A DNA stretch of 64,000 nt from Candidatus Promineofilum glycogenicum (GCA_016707605.1 JADJHJ010000010.1:124001-188000), one strand, 5' to 3'; counted from the stretch's first letter, positions 1-9,234 are shown. A program made the numbers and translations. Notes: generated by a model not told the origin, from the sequence alone.

Positions 1-1
1 G

Positions 2-1370
2 AACCGGGCGCTGGCCAAGAACACCGCCGCCCGCTACCCCACGGTCAGCGCCTTCGTGCAGGAGTTGGAGGCGGCCAGCTATCAGACCGCGCCGCCGGCC
101 CACGCTCCACGGCCCGCGGCCGAGCGCCGAGCAGCAGCAACTGGAAGGCTATTACCGCGCCGGGGTCGAGGCCTACGGCCGCGACGATTGGGGCACGGCG
201 GCGGCCTTGCTGGGGCGCGTCATGGCCATCGACGGGGCCTACCGCGACGCCGCCCAACTGCGGCAGACGGCCATGCAGCGCTTGCAGGAGAAGCGCGACA
301 CACCCGCCCCACCGCGCCCCTCGCCGCCCCCGACGCCCGTCCACAAAGACGCCGGCGGCACGCAGGAGACGCCGCGGCCCGAACCGGCCGCGCCGCGCAA
401 CGCCCGCCCGTGGATCGTTCTGGGCATCGGCCTGTTGCTGCTGGGCGCGCTGCTGGCCTACGTCTTCTGGCCGCCGCCGGAGCCGCCGGAAACGGTCGCC
501 ACGGCCGCGGCGACCGAAGCCGAAGCCACGGTCGCGCCGACGGCCGCCACGGTGGCTGCCGAAGCGCCGGCCGCCGGCGACGGCCCGGTTGTGGCCGTCA
601 TCGCTGCCGCCGACGACGCCACCGCGCGCTGTGGCGTCGAGACGATGCCGCTGGCGGCGGGCGAGAGCCTCTCGCCGGCCGACTGCCGCCCGCTGCAAGT
701 GACGGGCGGTGAGGGGGTCAGCGAACTGGCGCTGCCGGATGGCTCCCGGCTACTGCTGGCCAACGGCGCGGTCGTGAACCTGTCGCCGGACGAGGCCGAC
801 ACTATCGCCATCCAGCTCCGCGAGGGGCGTCTGCTGCTGGTCAGCGACGGCCGGGCGACCGTGGCCAACGTTGACGGGGCGTGGGCGTCGCTCGACCGGG
901 CGGGCGTGCTGGGTATCTTCCTCGATCCCAGCAGCCGCTTGTTTGAAGCGGCCTGCCTGGCCGGCCAGTGCAGCCTGAGCGGCGAAGACGACGAGCAGCC
1001 GGTGGCGCTGCGGGCCGGGCAGGGGGGTGTGGTGGGCAACAGCGGACGCGCCGGCCCGCCGGAGTACGCCGACTACGGCGGCTACCTGGCTCTGGCCCCC
1101 GACCGCGTGCCCACACCGACGGCCACGCCGACGCGGACGCCGACGGCCACGCCGACGCGGACGCCGACACCGCGACCCTACCCCACAGCGATTCCGACCG
1201 CCACGGCCACGCCGCCGGAGAACAGCCCGACCGTCCCCCCGCCGCCTCCGCCGCCGAACGATCCCGGGCCTACCCGGACGACACCGTCGGACACACTTAC
1301 GCCGGTGCCGCCTACCGAGACGCCTGTGCCGGATACTCCATATCCCGCCACGGCAACGGCGGAGTTTTGA
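2..1370 (+). CDS. Receptor-type Ser/Thr protein kinase, C-terminal part (5' truncated, frameshifted)
   Basis: Only the end of this gene is in the window. The first ~110 bases, read from base 2, give the last helix of a PknB-type kinase domain (RALAKNTAARYPTVSAFVQELE), matching RRAMAKNPGDRFANATDFIQ in the next gene. The rest is one frame later, so there is a one-base insertion (or two-base loss) near 100-135. After the shift come a TPR-like stretch (GYYRAGVEAYGRDDWGTAA), a transmembrane helix near 415-470, an extracellular FecR-like region and a Thr/Pro-rich tail ending at 1370. Layout and residues mirror the downstream kinase, so the two are tandem paralogues. It probably senses an extracytoplasmic signal and phosphorylates cytoplasmic targets. 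The frameshift may be a sequencing error. Confidence 0.75.
   Translation, partial: TGRWPRTPPPATPRSAPSCRSWRRPAIRPRRRPTLHGPRPSAEQQQLEGYYRAGVEAYGRDDWGTAAALLGRVMAIDGAYRDAAQLRQTAMQRLQEKRDTPAPPRPSPPPTPVHKDAGGTQETPRPEPAAPRNARPWIVLGIGLLLLGALLAYVFWPPPEPPETVATAAATEAEATVAPTAATVAAEAPAAGDGPVVAVIAAADDATARCGVETMPLAAGESLSPADCRPLQVTGGEGVSELALPDGSRLLLANGAVVNLSPDEADTIAIQLREGRLLLVSDGRATVANVDGAWASLDRAGVLGIFLDPSSRLFEAACLAGQCSLSGEDDEQPVALRAGQGGVVGNSGRAGPPEYADYGGYLALAPDRVPTPTATPTRTPTATPTRTPTPRPYPTAIPTATATPPENSPTVPPPPPPPNDPGPTRTTPSDTLTPVPPTETPVPDTPYPATATAEF
1116..1163 (+). repeat. Two tandem 24-bp units encoding the Thr/Pro-rich tail
   Basis: Two identical 24-base copies lie head to tail inside the 3' part of the first kinase gene and encode TPTATPTRTPTATPTRTPT-type residues. 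Such low-complexity Thr/Pro linkers are common in extracellular proteins of Chloroflexota. The repeat could expand or contract by slippage in steps of eight residues. Confidence 0.7.
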
Positions 1371-1417
1371 GGCGCGTCGTGGTAACATGGGGCTGACGTA
1401 ACGAAGGAAACGAGAAG

Positions 1418-4400
1418 ATGACCAACACAATCGGCCGCTACGAACTACGCGGTGAACTGGGGCGCGGCGGCATGGCCGCCGTCTACCGCGCCTACGACGC
1501 CATGCTCAACCGCGAGGTGGCCCTGAAGGTCATGGCCGGCCATCTGGCCACCGACGCCTCCTTCCAGCGCCGCTTCGAGCGCGAGGCCCGGGTCATCGCC
1601 ACGCTGGAGCACCCCAGCATCGTGCCCGTCTATGACTACGGCATCACCCCGCAGGGGCAGCCCTACCTGGTCATGCGCCTGTTGCGCGGCGGCACGCTCC
1701 ACGACCGGCTGGCGGCGGGCAAGGTCACCCAGCAGCAGTTGTGGGCCATCCTACGGCAGGTGGCCGCGGCCCTCGACTACGCCCACGACCGCGACATCGT
1801 CCACCGCGACATCAAGCCGGTCAACATCCTCTTCGACGAGAAGGGCAACGCCTACGTCTCCGACTTCGGCATCGCCAAGGTGCGCGACGCGACGACCAAC
1901 CTGACCGGCAACGCCATCGTCGGCACGGCGGCCTACATGAGTCCGGAGCAGTTCATGGGCGCGACCGTCGACGGCCGCTCCGACCAGTACAGCCTGGCTA
2001 TCGTCGTCTTCGAGGCCCTCAGCGGGCGCGCGCCATTCGTGTCCGACACGCTCCACGGCCTGATGTTCCAGCACATCAACGAGCCGCCGCCGGACGTCCA
2101 TAGCCTCAACCGCGCGCTGCCGCCGGCCGTGTCGGCCGTGCTACGCCGCGCGATGGCCAAGAACCCCGGCGACCGCTTCGCCAACGCCACCGATTTCATC
2201 CAGATGCTGGAAGCGGGGGCCGGGGGCAGTCTGAAAGTCGCCGAAGCCCCACATCTGCGCCAACTGCAACAGGATTACGACACCGGCCTGAAGGCGTACC
2301 AGCAGAGCGACTGGCCCACCGCGGTCGACTTCCTCGGCCGCGTCGTCGCCCTCGACACCGGCTATCGCAACGCCGCCCAGTTGCACGAGACGGCCCGCTT
2401 CCGGCTGCAAGAGCAGCGCCGCGCCGCGCCGGCCACCGAAGTGGTCGGCGGGACGACGAGCCGCCTGCCCACCCAGGTCGTACCCGGCGCGGGCGGCGTG
2501 GCCCAACCCGCGCCGCGCCAGAAGAGCCGCTTGCCGCTGCTGCTCGGCCTGCTGGCGCTGCTGGTCGTCGGCGGCGTGGCGGCCTTTTTCCTGCTGCGCC
2601 AATCACCGGAGCCGACGACGCCCGACGACGGCGCGACGGCCATCGCCGTCGTTGCCCCATCGGTCGCGGCGGCAGACACACCCGAACCGCCCACGCCCAC
2701 ACCCACGCCGTTGCCGACCGTACCGCCGCCGGTGGCCGGGGCGGCGCTGGTGGTCGAGGTTGGCTCGGCCAGTGTGTCCACCGATGGCGGCCGGGCGCAA
2801 CCGCTGGCCAACGGCGCGGAGTTGCCGTTGCAGGCGGGCACGCAGGTGCAACTGGCCGTGGACGAGGGGCGGACGCAACTGGTCATGCCCAGCGGGGCGC
2901 GCCTCTACCTGGACGCGGGCAGCGAAGCGAGTCTGTCGGTCGATGACGCCGGCGCGCCGCTGATCACGGTCGAGCGCGGTCGTCTACTGGCCTGGAGCCA
3001 CGCCGAGCCGGTGGCCATCGCCAGCGCCTTCGACGGCCGGGCCACGCTGCTGGGGGCGGGGCTGATGGGCGTCATGCTCAATCCCGGCGCGGTGCGCTTC
3101 GAGGTGTCCTGTCTGGAGGGCAGTTGCGACGTCAACGGCCCGAACGATCCCCAGGCGCTGCGCCTGCGCAACGGGCAGATGTCGGTCATCGGCGCCGACG
3201 ACTTCGCCGACCGGCCGACGGCCGCCGTCCGGGAGCCGTTCGACGCCCTGCTGGCCGATGAGGCGGTGGCCGTGGCCGAGGTCCCACCGACGGAAGCGGC
3301 GACCGCCGCCCCGACCGAGGAGCCGACGGCCGCGCCCACCGCCGCCCCGACCGAGGCGCCGACCACCGCCCCGGCGGCCACGGCCACCCGCAGCGGCGGC
3401 AGCGCCACCAGCGGCTCCGGCAGCAATACCGCCACGCTCGGCCCCGCGGCCCTCGACTTCGAGGCCTTCGGCACCTGGCGGCGCGGCGACCAGGAGAACG
3501 GCACACTGACCCAGTCCACGGCGCAGGCCCAAAGCGGCAGCCGTTCGGCGGCGCTGGCCTACGACTTCCCCACCGCCAACAACGACTTCGTTGTCTTCAC
3601 TCAGGAGCACGACATCGCCGGCGAGCCGAACCTGTTGCGCCTGTGGGTACATGGCGATGGCTCCGGCCACTTCCTGAACGCCTGGATCGTCGATGACGAG
3701 GGGCAGACGTGGCAGGTGCCCTTCGGCCGGGTGACCCACCGTGGCTGGCAGCAGATGGAAGGGCGGATTGCGACCGGCCAGAACTGGCCGTGGACCCACA
3801 TCAGCGGCCCCAACAACGACCAGGTGGACTACCCCATCCGCTTCCGCTCCTTCGTCCTGGACGACTCGCCCGACACCTTCACCGGCACGGGGACGATCTA
3901 CCTCGATGACCTGAACGTGGCCACGGGCCAGGCCGGTAGCGCGTCGCAGGCGACGGCCGCCCCCGGAGCAACAGCCGCGGCCGGTGTCACGCCGACGGCC
4001 GCCGCGCCGGCCGGCGGGGCCGGCGCCATCCTCTTCACCGCCGGCGACTCGCTGCTGACGGTTGATCCGGGCGGCCAGCCGCGCATCCTGGGCACGGCCA
4101 CGCGCAACACCTGCTCCTCGCCGGCCGAAGCGGGCGGCGTCAGCTACAACCTCGTCGCCCCCGGCCCCGGCTGCGCCGCCGTCGGCGACGGCCAGGCCAA
4201 CTGTGCCTCGCCCAACGGGCAGTTCCAGGTACTCATGGGCCGCCCCGACGGCGGCACGCGCAACGTCTCACTCGTCTCCCCGGCCAACCCCGCCGGCGAC
4301 TTCATCTTCAACCGGGCCGTTGATCCGGCGGAGGGCATCCTGTGGTCGCCCAATAGCAACTCGTTCCTGATTGTTATCGGCGATGAGGTCGTGCAGGTCT

Positions 4401-4474
4401 TCACCGATCTGAGCTTCCGGGTCGTCGTCAGCAGCGTGCCCGCCTTCTGCCCGCGCTGGTCGGCCGGGCCGTAG
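1418..4474 (+). CDS. Receptor Ser/Thr protein kinase with FecR-like and carbohydrate-binding-like ectodomain
   Basis: 1018 residues. The N-terminal PknB-like kinase domain (about 8-265) is complete: glycine loop GRGGMAAVY, Lys37 in VALKVM, HRD with catalytic Asp131 and Asn136, DFG at 149-151, and SPEQ in place of APE. A TPR-like segment (about 285-330) repeats the one in the upstream paralogue. One transmembrane helix (about 372-393) is followed by a Pro/Thr linker, a FecR-like region (about 443-600), an Ala/Pro/Thr linker, a beta-sandwich resembling CBM11-type carbohydrate-binding modules (about 678-836: FEAFGTWRRGDQENG... TIYLDDLNVATG), and a C-terminal module with four cysteines. Start ATG is preceded by a GAAGGAAACGAG ribosome site. 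The ectodomain suggests it could sense a glycan, possibly the cell's own polysaccharide; that is inference. Confidence 0.88.
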   Translation: MTNTIGRYELRGELGRGGMAAVYRAYDAMLNREVALKVMAGHLATDASFQRRFEREARVIATLEHPSIVPVYDYGITPQGQPYLVMRLLRGGTLHDRLAAGKVTQQQLWAILRQVAAALDYAHDRDIVHRDIKPVNILFDEKGNAYVSDFGIAKVRDATTNLTGNAIVGTAAYMSPEQFMGATVDGRSDQYSLAIVVFEALSGRAPFVSDTLHGLMFQHINEPPPDVHSLNRALPPAVSAVLRRAMAKNPGDRFANATDFIQMLEAGAGGSLKVAEAPHLRQLQQDYDTGLKAYQQSDWPTAVDFLGRVVALDTGYRNAAQLHETARFRLQEQRRAAPATEVVGGTTSRLPTQVVPGAGGVAQPAPRQKSRLPLLLGLLALLVVGGVAAFFLLRQSPEPTTPDDGATAIAVVAPSVAAADTPEPPTPTPTPLPTVPPPVAGAALVVEVGSASVSTDGGRAQPLANGAELPLQAGTQVQLAVDEGRTQLVMPSGARLYLDAGSEASLSVDDAGAPLITVERGRLLAWSHAEPVAIASAFDGRATLLGAGLMGVMLNPGAVRFEVSCLEGSCDVNGPNDPQALRLRNGQMSVIGADDFADRPTAAVREPFDALLADEAVAVAEVPPTEAATAAPTEEPTAAPTAAPTEAPTTAPAATATRSGGSATSGSGSNTATLGPAALDFEAFGTWRRGDQENGTLTQSTAQAQSGSRSAALAYDFPTANNDFVVFTQEHDIAGEPNLLRLWVHGDGSGHFLNAWIVDDEGQTWQVPFGRVTHRGWQQMEGRIATGQNWPWTHISGPNNDQVDYPIRFRSFVLDDSPDTFTGTGTIYLDDLNVATGQAGSASQATAAPGATAAAGVTPTAAAPAGGAGAILFTAGDSLLTVDPGGQPRILGTATRNTCSSPAEAGGVSYNLVAPGPGCAAVGDGQANCASPNGQFQVLMGRPDGGTRNVSLVSPANPAGDFIFNRAVDPAEGILWSPNSNSFLIVIGDEVVQVFTDLSFRVVVSSVPAFCPRWSAGP

Positions 4475-4481
4475 GAATAGC

Positions 4482-4570
4482 ACACGGATGACGCAGATTT
4501 TCGCGGATTGACGCGGATAAGAACGAGATTCTTATCCGCGTCAATCCGCGAAAATCCGTGTTATCCGTGT
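4482..4570. repeat. Long inverted repeat (42-bp stem, 5-base loop)
   Basis: The arms 4482-4523 and 4529-4570 are complementary at 39 of 42 positions. The unit words (ATCCGCG, AATCCGCGAAAATCCG) are AT-richer than the surrounding genes. It starts 8 bases after the kinase stop codon, so it can terminate that transcript. It belongs to a set of similarly built intergenic hairpins in this window. Confidence 0.85.
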
Positions 4571-4576
4571 TCCATC

Positions 4577-4603
4577 CTTACAGCGCGCGATCTCTGCTAT
4601 ACT
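4577..4603 (+). promoter_or_regulatory. Candidate sigma-70-type promoter of asnS
   Basis: CTTACA (4577-4582) and an extended -10 TGCTATACT with the hexamer at 4598-4603 are spaced 15 bases apart, just downstream of the hairpin and about 33 bases before the asnS start. The spacing is shorter than ideal, so the -10 is the stronger evidence. Confidence 0.45.
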
Positions 4604-4635
4604 CTCGTCTTCATCGCAATCTGCGGGAGACAACC

Positions 4636-5973
4636 ATGACCAACCTAATTACCATCGAGCGCATCGCCGATCACGTCGGCCAGCGCGTCACCATCCGCGG
4701 CTGGCTCTATGACCTGACGCCCAAGGGCAAGCTGCTGTTCCTGCGCCTGCGCGACGGCACGGGCCTGACCCAGGGCGTGGCCTACCGTCCGGAAGTGGGC
4801 GACGAGCTATTCGAGCGGCTGGCCCATCTGGGGCAGGAGTCATCGCTCATCGTCAGCGGCACGGTGAAGGCCAACGACCGCGCCCCCGGCGTGCCCAGAG
4901 GGTACGAGATCGCCGTCGAAGAGGCCGAGGTGCTGCAAGACGCCGTCGGCTACCCCATCACGCCCAAGGAGCACGGCGTTGAGTTCCTGATGGACAACCG
5001 CCACCTGTGGCTGCGCAGCAGCAAGCAGTGGGCCATCATGCGCGTGCGGGCGACGATCAAGCGGGCCATCATCGACTTCTTCGACAGCCGGGGCTTCCTC
5101 AACATCGACACGCCCATCATCACCCCCAGCGCCGCCGAAGGCACCAGCACCCTGTTCGAGGTCGGCTACTTCGACGACAAGGCCTATCTGGCCCAGACCG
5201 GCCAGCTCTACAACGAGGCCAACATCATGGCCTTTGGCAAGGTCTACTGCTTCGGCCCCACCTTCCGCGCCGAGAAGAGCAAGACCCGCCGCCACCTGGC
5301 CGAGTTCTGGATGGTCGAGCCGGAGATCGCTTTCTGCGACCTGGAGCAGCTCATGGCGCTGGAAGAGGAGTTTGTCAGCACCGTGGTCGGCCGGGCGCTA
5401 GACGAGCGGGCCAACGAGCTGGCCGTGCTGGAGCGCGACGTGACGGCGCTGCGCAACGTCGTCGCCCCCTTCCCCCGCATCAGCTACGACGAGGCCGTGC
5501 AGCGCGTCCAGGCCATCCGCGACGCAACCGACGACCCGGAACTGAAGGAGCAACTGGCCATCGAGTGGGGCGACGACTTTGGCTCGCCGCACGAGACGGA
5601 GCTGACCAAGCAGTTCGACCGGCCGGTGTTCGTCTACGGCTACCCGACGGCGGTCAAGGCGTTCTACATGGAGCCGTGGCCCGGCCGGCCGGAGGTGTGC
5701 AAGAGCGTCGACCTGCTGGCCCCGGAGGGGTACGGCGAGATCATCGGCGGCAGCGAGCGCATGAGCGACCCCGAAGTGCTGCTGGCGGCCATCCGCCGCC
5801 ACGAACTGCCGGAGGCCAACTACCAGTGGTACATCGACCTGCGGCGCTACGGCAGCGTGCCCCACAGCGGCTTCGGCCTGGGGCTGGAGCGGACGGTGAC
5901 CTGGGTCTGTGGTATCGAGCACATCCGGCAGACCAGCCCCTTCCCGCGGACACTGAACCGAATGACTCCTTAG
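4636..5973 (+). CDS. asnS: Asparaginyl-tRNA synthetase
   Basis: 445 residues, the usual AsnRS length. It charges tRNA-Asn in the cytoplasm. The N-terminal OB-fold anticodon-binding domain (about 1-105, VTIRGWLYDLTPKGKLLFLRL) precedes the class II catalytic core with motif 2 (FRAEKSKTRRHLAEFWMVEPE region) and motif 3 (GFGLGLERTVTWVCG). The sequence looks like AsnRS rather than AspRS in ending with the short HIRQTSPFPRTL. ATG 4636 is chosen because GGGAGA precedes it at good distance; an in-frame upstream start would lie inside the hairpin repeat. It is a single-gene housekeeping unit between two hairpins. Confidence 0.95.
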   Translation: MTNLITIERIADHVGQRVTIRGWLYDLTPKGKLLFLRLRDGTGLTQGVAYRPEVGDELFERLAHLGQESSLIVSGTVKANDRAPGVPRGYEIAVEEAEVLQDAVGYPITPKEHGVEFLMDNRHLWLRSSKQWAIMRVRATIKRAIIDFFDSRGFLNIDTPIITPSAAEGTSTLFEVGYFDDKAYLAQTGQLYNEANIMAFGKVYCFGPTFRAEKSKTRRHLAEFWMVEPEIAFCDLEQLMALEEEFVSTVVGRALDERANELAVLERDVTALRNVVAPFPRISYDEAVQRVQAIRDATDDPELKEQLAIEWGDDFGSPHETELTKQFDRPVFVYGYPTAVKAFYMEPWPGRPEVCKSVDLLAPEGYGEIIGGSERMSDPEVLLAAIRRHELPEANYQWYIDLRRYGSVPHSGFGLGLERTVTWVCGIEHIRQTSPFPRTLNRMTP

Positions 5974-5984
5974 CGAAAGAAATT

Positions 5985-6058
5985 AACGCAAAGACGCAAA
6001 GGCGCAAGGACGCAAAGATTTTTTTCTTTGCGTCCTTGCGCCTTTGCGTCTTTGCGTT
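5985..6058. repeat. Perfect inverted repeat (33-bp stem) of 'ACGCAAAG' words
   Basis: Arms 5985-6017 and 6026-6058 are perfectly complementary around an ATTTTTTT loop. Each arm is a string of degenerate words (ACGCAAAG, ACGCAAAGGCGCAAGG). It lies between the convergent asnS and Nudix-like genes and could act as a bidirectional terminator. Confidence 0.9.
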
Positions 6059-6064
6059 GACTTC

Positions 6065-6634
6065 TTATCTCCAGCCCCAGAGATGCCGCCGAATAGGGTC
6101 GGCGGCGGCGGCATTATCGAGCCAGAAGTCGGCGTCGGGCAGGGGCGGGCCGGGCAGGTCGGCCGCGGCCAGGGTGACGGTGTGGACGCGATAGGTGGTC
6201 GGCAGGCCGGGGTAGGAGGGGGAGTCGCTGGTGTGTTCATAAGGGGGCGCGTCTTCGCATAGCGTTCCTTCGGGCACAACGAGGCCCAACTCCTCGACCA
6301 GACAGCGCCGCGCCGCGCTGAGCGCATCCTCCCCGCCCTTCAGCTTCTCCGACGGCGGCCAGCCCCGCGCCCGGCGGCGGCCGTCGAGCAACTCCTGCTC
6401 GATCTCCATGAGCGTCTGTTCGCCGCGCCGGATGAGCACCTGCACCACCCCGACCGCTCGCCGCGGCGGGTTGTCGCGCAGCGTCGTCTCGCCGCAGGCG
6501 ATCTCCGTCCACAAGTCGGCCACGCTCTTGGCCCCACCCACGCCCCAGCCGGCCGGCGCCACGCCGCCCGCCGCCAGCCAGGCAGCCAGCGCGGCTTGGT
6601 TCTTGAATGTCAGAGGAGTGGGATGATCGGCCAT
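6065..6634 (-). CDS. Nudix-like hydrolase domain protein
   Basis: 189 residues. The centre carries a degenerate Nudix box: GGEDALSAARRCLVEELGL keeps the Glu pair and Gly of the G(x5)E(x7)REUxEExGU pattern but has Cys where the first Glu after Arg should be, so the metal-binding set is incomplete. The N-terminal ~60 residues (AALAAWLAAGGVAPAGWG... TLRDNPPRRAVGVVQVLIR) may hold a substrate-binding part. A family assignment beyond Nudix-like is not possible by eye. The gene converges on asnS and shares the 33-bp hairpin at its 3' end. Confidence 0.6.
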   Translation of the reverse strand: MADHPTPLTFKNQAALAAWLAAGGVAPAGWGVGGAKSVADLWTEIACGETTLRDNPPRRAVGVVQVLIRRGEQTLMEIEQELLDGRRRARGWPPSEKLKGGEDALSAARRCLVEELGLVVPEGTLCEDAPPYEHTSDSPSYPGLPTTYRVHTVTLAAADLPGPPLPDADFWLDNAAAADPIRRHLWGWR

Positions 6635-6643
6635 GGTCTTTAA

Positions 6644-6752
6644 GAGGGACGCTGAGAGACGCAGAGAAGCGCGGAGAGACGCAGAGGAAAAGATAGGCTA
6701 TTCCTCTTCCTCCGCATTTCTCTGCGCCCCTCCGTGTCTCTCAGCGTTCCTC
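6644..6752. repeat. Imperfect inverted repeat of 'ACGCAGAGA' words
   Basis: Arms of about 46 bases (roughly 6644-6689 and 6707-6752) pair with about nine mismatches; words such as GACGCAGAGAAGCGCGGAGA recur. It lies between two minus-strand genes and resembles the other hairpins in architecture but not in word. Confidence 0.7.
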
Positions 6753-6758
6753 TCCTCT

Positions 6759-7868
6759 TCATTGGCTCAAAACCTCTTCATACTGGGCCAGCGCCGCCGC
6801 AAAGCCAACCCGCCCAAACCCAAAGCGCACGCTGTGGTCGTCCGCGCCCAGGCAGGGGCCGGGCAGCAGCAGCACGCCGGCGTCGCGGGCCAGGGCGTGG
6901 CAGTAAGCCGTGGCCGAGGGCGTGTCTAGCCCGACCAGCGCCACCGAGCCGGCCCGCGGCGGCCGCCAGTCGAACCGCGCCGCGTGGCGAGCAAAGAACG
7001 CCTCGGCCAGTTGCAGATTGGCGGCGATGATGCCCCGGCTGCGGGCCACCAATGGCGCGTGGGCCAGCAGCGCCGCCGTCGCCAGCAGTTCCGTCGGCGC
7101 GGGCGGGCAGATGGTGGTGTAGTGCTTCCAGTTGATCAGCGACGCGCGCAGGGCCGGGTCGCGCACCACCAGCCACCCGGCGCGCAGCCCCGGCAGCCCG
7201 TGGGTCTTCGACAGCCCGGCCAGGACGATGGCCCGCTCGTAGCGGTCGGCGGCCGAGGGCAGCCGGTCGCCCGCGTCGCGCTCCAGCCCGCGATACATCT
7301 CATCGCACAGCAGCCACGCGCCGCGCCGCCGGACGATGGCGATGAGCGCCGCGAACACGTCCGGCGGGGGCAGGTAGCCGGTCGGGTTGTGGGGGAAGTT
7401 GACGATGACCAGCCGCGTGTCGGGCTGGATCAGCCGCTCCAGTTCGGCCGGGTCGAGCGCCCAGCCGCCGGGCACAGGCCGCACCGGCCAATGGCTGACG
7501 TTGCCGCTGATGTGCTCGGCCAGGTTGAGCAGCGAGTCATAGGCCGGGGTCAGGGCCACGACGTGGTCGCCCGGCTCCAGCAGGGCGCGCAGGGTCAGGT
7601 AGATGCCCTCTTCCGGCGCGCCGAGCAGCACGACGGCCTCGGGCGGCACGTCTTCGTAGAGCGCGGCCACGGCCGCCCGCAGCGCGGGGTCGCCCTGGGA
7701 CTCGGTGTAGCTGAGGCGCTGGCCCAGCAGGTCGGCGGCGTCCAGGCCGGCCAGCCGCAGCAGTTCGCCCGTGGTCAGCGTCTCGCAATCTGAGGCGCAC
7801 AGGATGTGGGGCGTGATAAACTCATAGCGGGCGAAGTACTGTTCCGTAGCGAAAGGTCGAATGTCCAT
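6759..7868 (-). CDS. PLP-dependent aminotransferase, class I/II
   Basis: Fold-type I aminotransferase with the usual landmarks: NFPHNPTGY (PLP-binding Asn), CDEMYRGLE (Asp with pyridine N), the Schiff-base Lys in LAGLSKTHGLPGLRAGW, and the C-terminal RFGFGR arginine that binds the substrate carboxylate. About 369 residues from ATG 7868; a GTG three codons upstream (7877) is an alternative and neither has a clear ribosome site. The substrate cannot be told from sequence. It is transcribed away from the polysaccharide locus. Confidence 0.85.
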   Translation of the reverse strand: MDIRPFATEQYFARYEFITPHILCASDCETLTTGELLRLAGLDAADLLGQRLSYTESQGDPALRAAVAALYEDVPPEAVVLLGAPEEGIYLTLRALLEPGDHVVALTPAYDSLLNLAEHISGNVSHWPVRPVPGGWALDPAELERLIQPDTRLVIVNFPHNPTGYLPPPDVFAALIAIVRRRGAWLLCDEMYRGLERDAGDRLPSAADRYERAIVLAGLSKTHGLPGLRAGWLVVRDPALRASLINWKHYTTICPPAPTELLATAALLAHAPLVARSRGIIAANLQLAEAFFARHAARFDWRPPRAGSVALVGLDTPSATAYCHALARDAGVLLLPGPCLGADDHSVRFGFGRVGFAAALAQYEEVLSQ

Positions 7869-7886
7869 CGGTTGCACTTAAGCCCA

Positions 7887-7895
7887 TTCGTAAGT
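7887..7895 (+). promoter_or_regulatory. Leader element TTCGTAAGT, copy 1
   Basis: Exact copy of a 9-mer seen three times in the window, each 100-135 bases before a gene start. This copy and the one at 15333 agree at 18-19 of 25 positions from the 9-mer onward, and nearly all differences are transitions. Function unknown. Confidence 0.4.
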
Positions 7896-8005
7896 CGCCG
7901 GTGTTTGAATGCAGCGTAGGGTGGGGACGAGCGACAGAGTTGCGCTCAACGCCCCGAACAAGCCTTACCGCCTGAGCCATTCAGACCCGGAAAGTAAAAG
8001 CACGT

Positions 8006-9169
8006 ATGTCCATGCTAAACGTTGATACCGTGGCGAGCACTGCCACACAGGCCACTGTACCCGATATTCCTCTGACTAGCGATGATTTTCGGTTTGTTTA
8101 CTATCGCAATCCCGACCGCTTCTTTCGCGCCGCGCCGAAACAGTTCCGGGTCGTGCAAGCGCCACCCGCACTGCGGACTTACACCAACGTCATCTACACC
8201 CCGGCGACGCGCCCCTCTAAACCCTTCGATGGCTGTCTCTATGATAGCGAACTGAACCGCCTGGATGCATCCTGTGTGCGCCGCCAGCGCGCGGAAACCC
8301 TGCTGAGCACCGAACCGGAGCGTTACGCGGGCAACCCCAACGAACTGCCCGTCTACGACCGGCCCGTGCTCTACCTGGGACGGATGCACCGTCATTACGG
8401 CCACTGGCTGCAAGAATCGCTTGGCTCATGGTGGCCGCTGGCCGAGAAGCCCGATGGCATCGACCGCTTCCTCTTTCACACGCCCGACCCGCGCCTGTTC
8501 GAGCGGCACTACGTGAAGGCTTGTCTGTCGGCGATGGGCGTGGCTCCCGATAGCCTGTTGCACTTCGACCGGCCGACGCTGCTCCGCAACGTCATCGTAC
8601 CCGACCCCGCCCTGCGGCTCCACAGCAGCATCAACCTGAAGTATCGCGACTTCTCCCACAAGCTGGCCGCCGCCCTGGGCGCGGAGGACGTGACCCCGAC
8701 CGACCAACCCATGTATCTGTCCAAGCGGCTGTTGGATGCCGGGGTACGCCGGTTCGATGGCGAGGATGAGTTGGAAGCCTACCTCGAGCAGCGTGGCGTC
8801 AACATTGTCTACATCGAGCAACTACCGTTCCATGAGCAGGTGCGGCTGTACAACCGCCATCGCACCATCCTGGGCATTACCGGCAGCGGGATGCTGACGA
8901 TCAACCTGGCGCTGGAGCCGCGGACGACGATCTACTTCGCCGAGACGCCGCCCATGCCCTCCTGCCTCATGGTCGACCGCTGCTTCGAATCCGATGCCAC
9001 CTACCTGAACGTCTGCACCAATGAGAGCGCCTGGAACTCGATCCAGCGCCGCATCAAGAAGAAGCTGACGGGCAATGCGCGCGACAAGCGCAAGAATGGT
9101 TTCAAGATGCAGTACGAACTGGACTATCAGCGGGCTACGGCGTGGCTGTCATCGTCGGGTTACCTGTAA
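8006..9169 (+). CDS. Glycosyltransferase family 61 (DUF563-type)
   Basis: 387 residues. The pattern is that of GT61/DUF563 enzymes: YLGRMHRHYGHWLQESLGSWW (the His-Tyr-Gly-His-Trp block), RDFSHKLAAALG, YLSKRLLDAGVRRFDGEDEL (Arg-rich nucleotide-sugar site) and the late GSGMLTINLALEP block that matches GAGLTNL in the family. No signal peptide or membrane helix, so probably a cytoplasmic enzyme adding a sugar to a lipid-linked glycan. It opens the polysaccharide locus after a ~128-base leader that holds a TTCGTAAGT copy. The donor sugar is unknown. Confidence 0.8.
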   Translation: MSMLNVDTVASTATQATVPDIPLTSDDFRFVYYRNPDRFFRAAPKQFRVVQAPPALRTYTNVIYTPATRPSKPFDGCLYDSELNRLDASCVRRQRAETLLSTEPERYAGNPNELPVYDRPVLYLGRMHRHYGHWLQESLGSWWPLAEKPDGIDRFLFHTPDPRLFERHYVKACLSAMGVAPDSLLHFDRPTLLRNVIVPDPALRLHSSINLKYRDFSHKLAAALGAEDVTPTDQPMYLSKRLLDAGVRRFDGEDELEAYLEQRGVNIVYIEQLPFHEQVRLYNRHRTILGITGSGMLTINLALEPRTTIYFAETPPMPSCLMVDRCFESDATYLNVCTNESAWNSIQRRIKKKLTGNARDKRKNGFKMQYELDYQRATAWLSSSGYL

Positions 9170-9234
9170 GCCAGAGTGCTGCGCGGACGGATTCACTGTT
9201 GCCCAACAAGCCCACGACACACGGAGAGATGGGG

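Noticed and set aside
4482..6752. Clustered short repeats that could be a CRISPR array
   Set aside because: The words are contiguous and arranged as inverted arms; there are no regularly spaced unique spacers and no cas genes.
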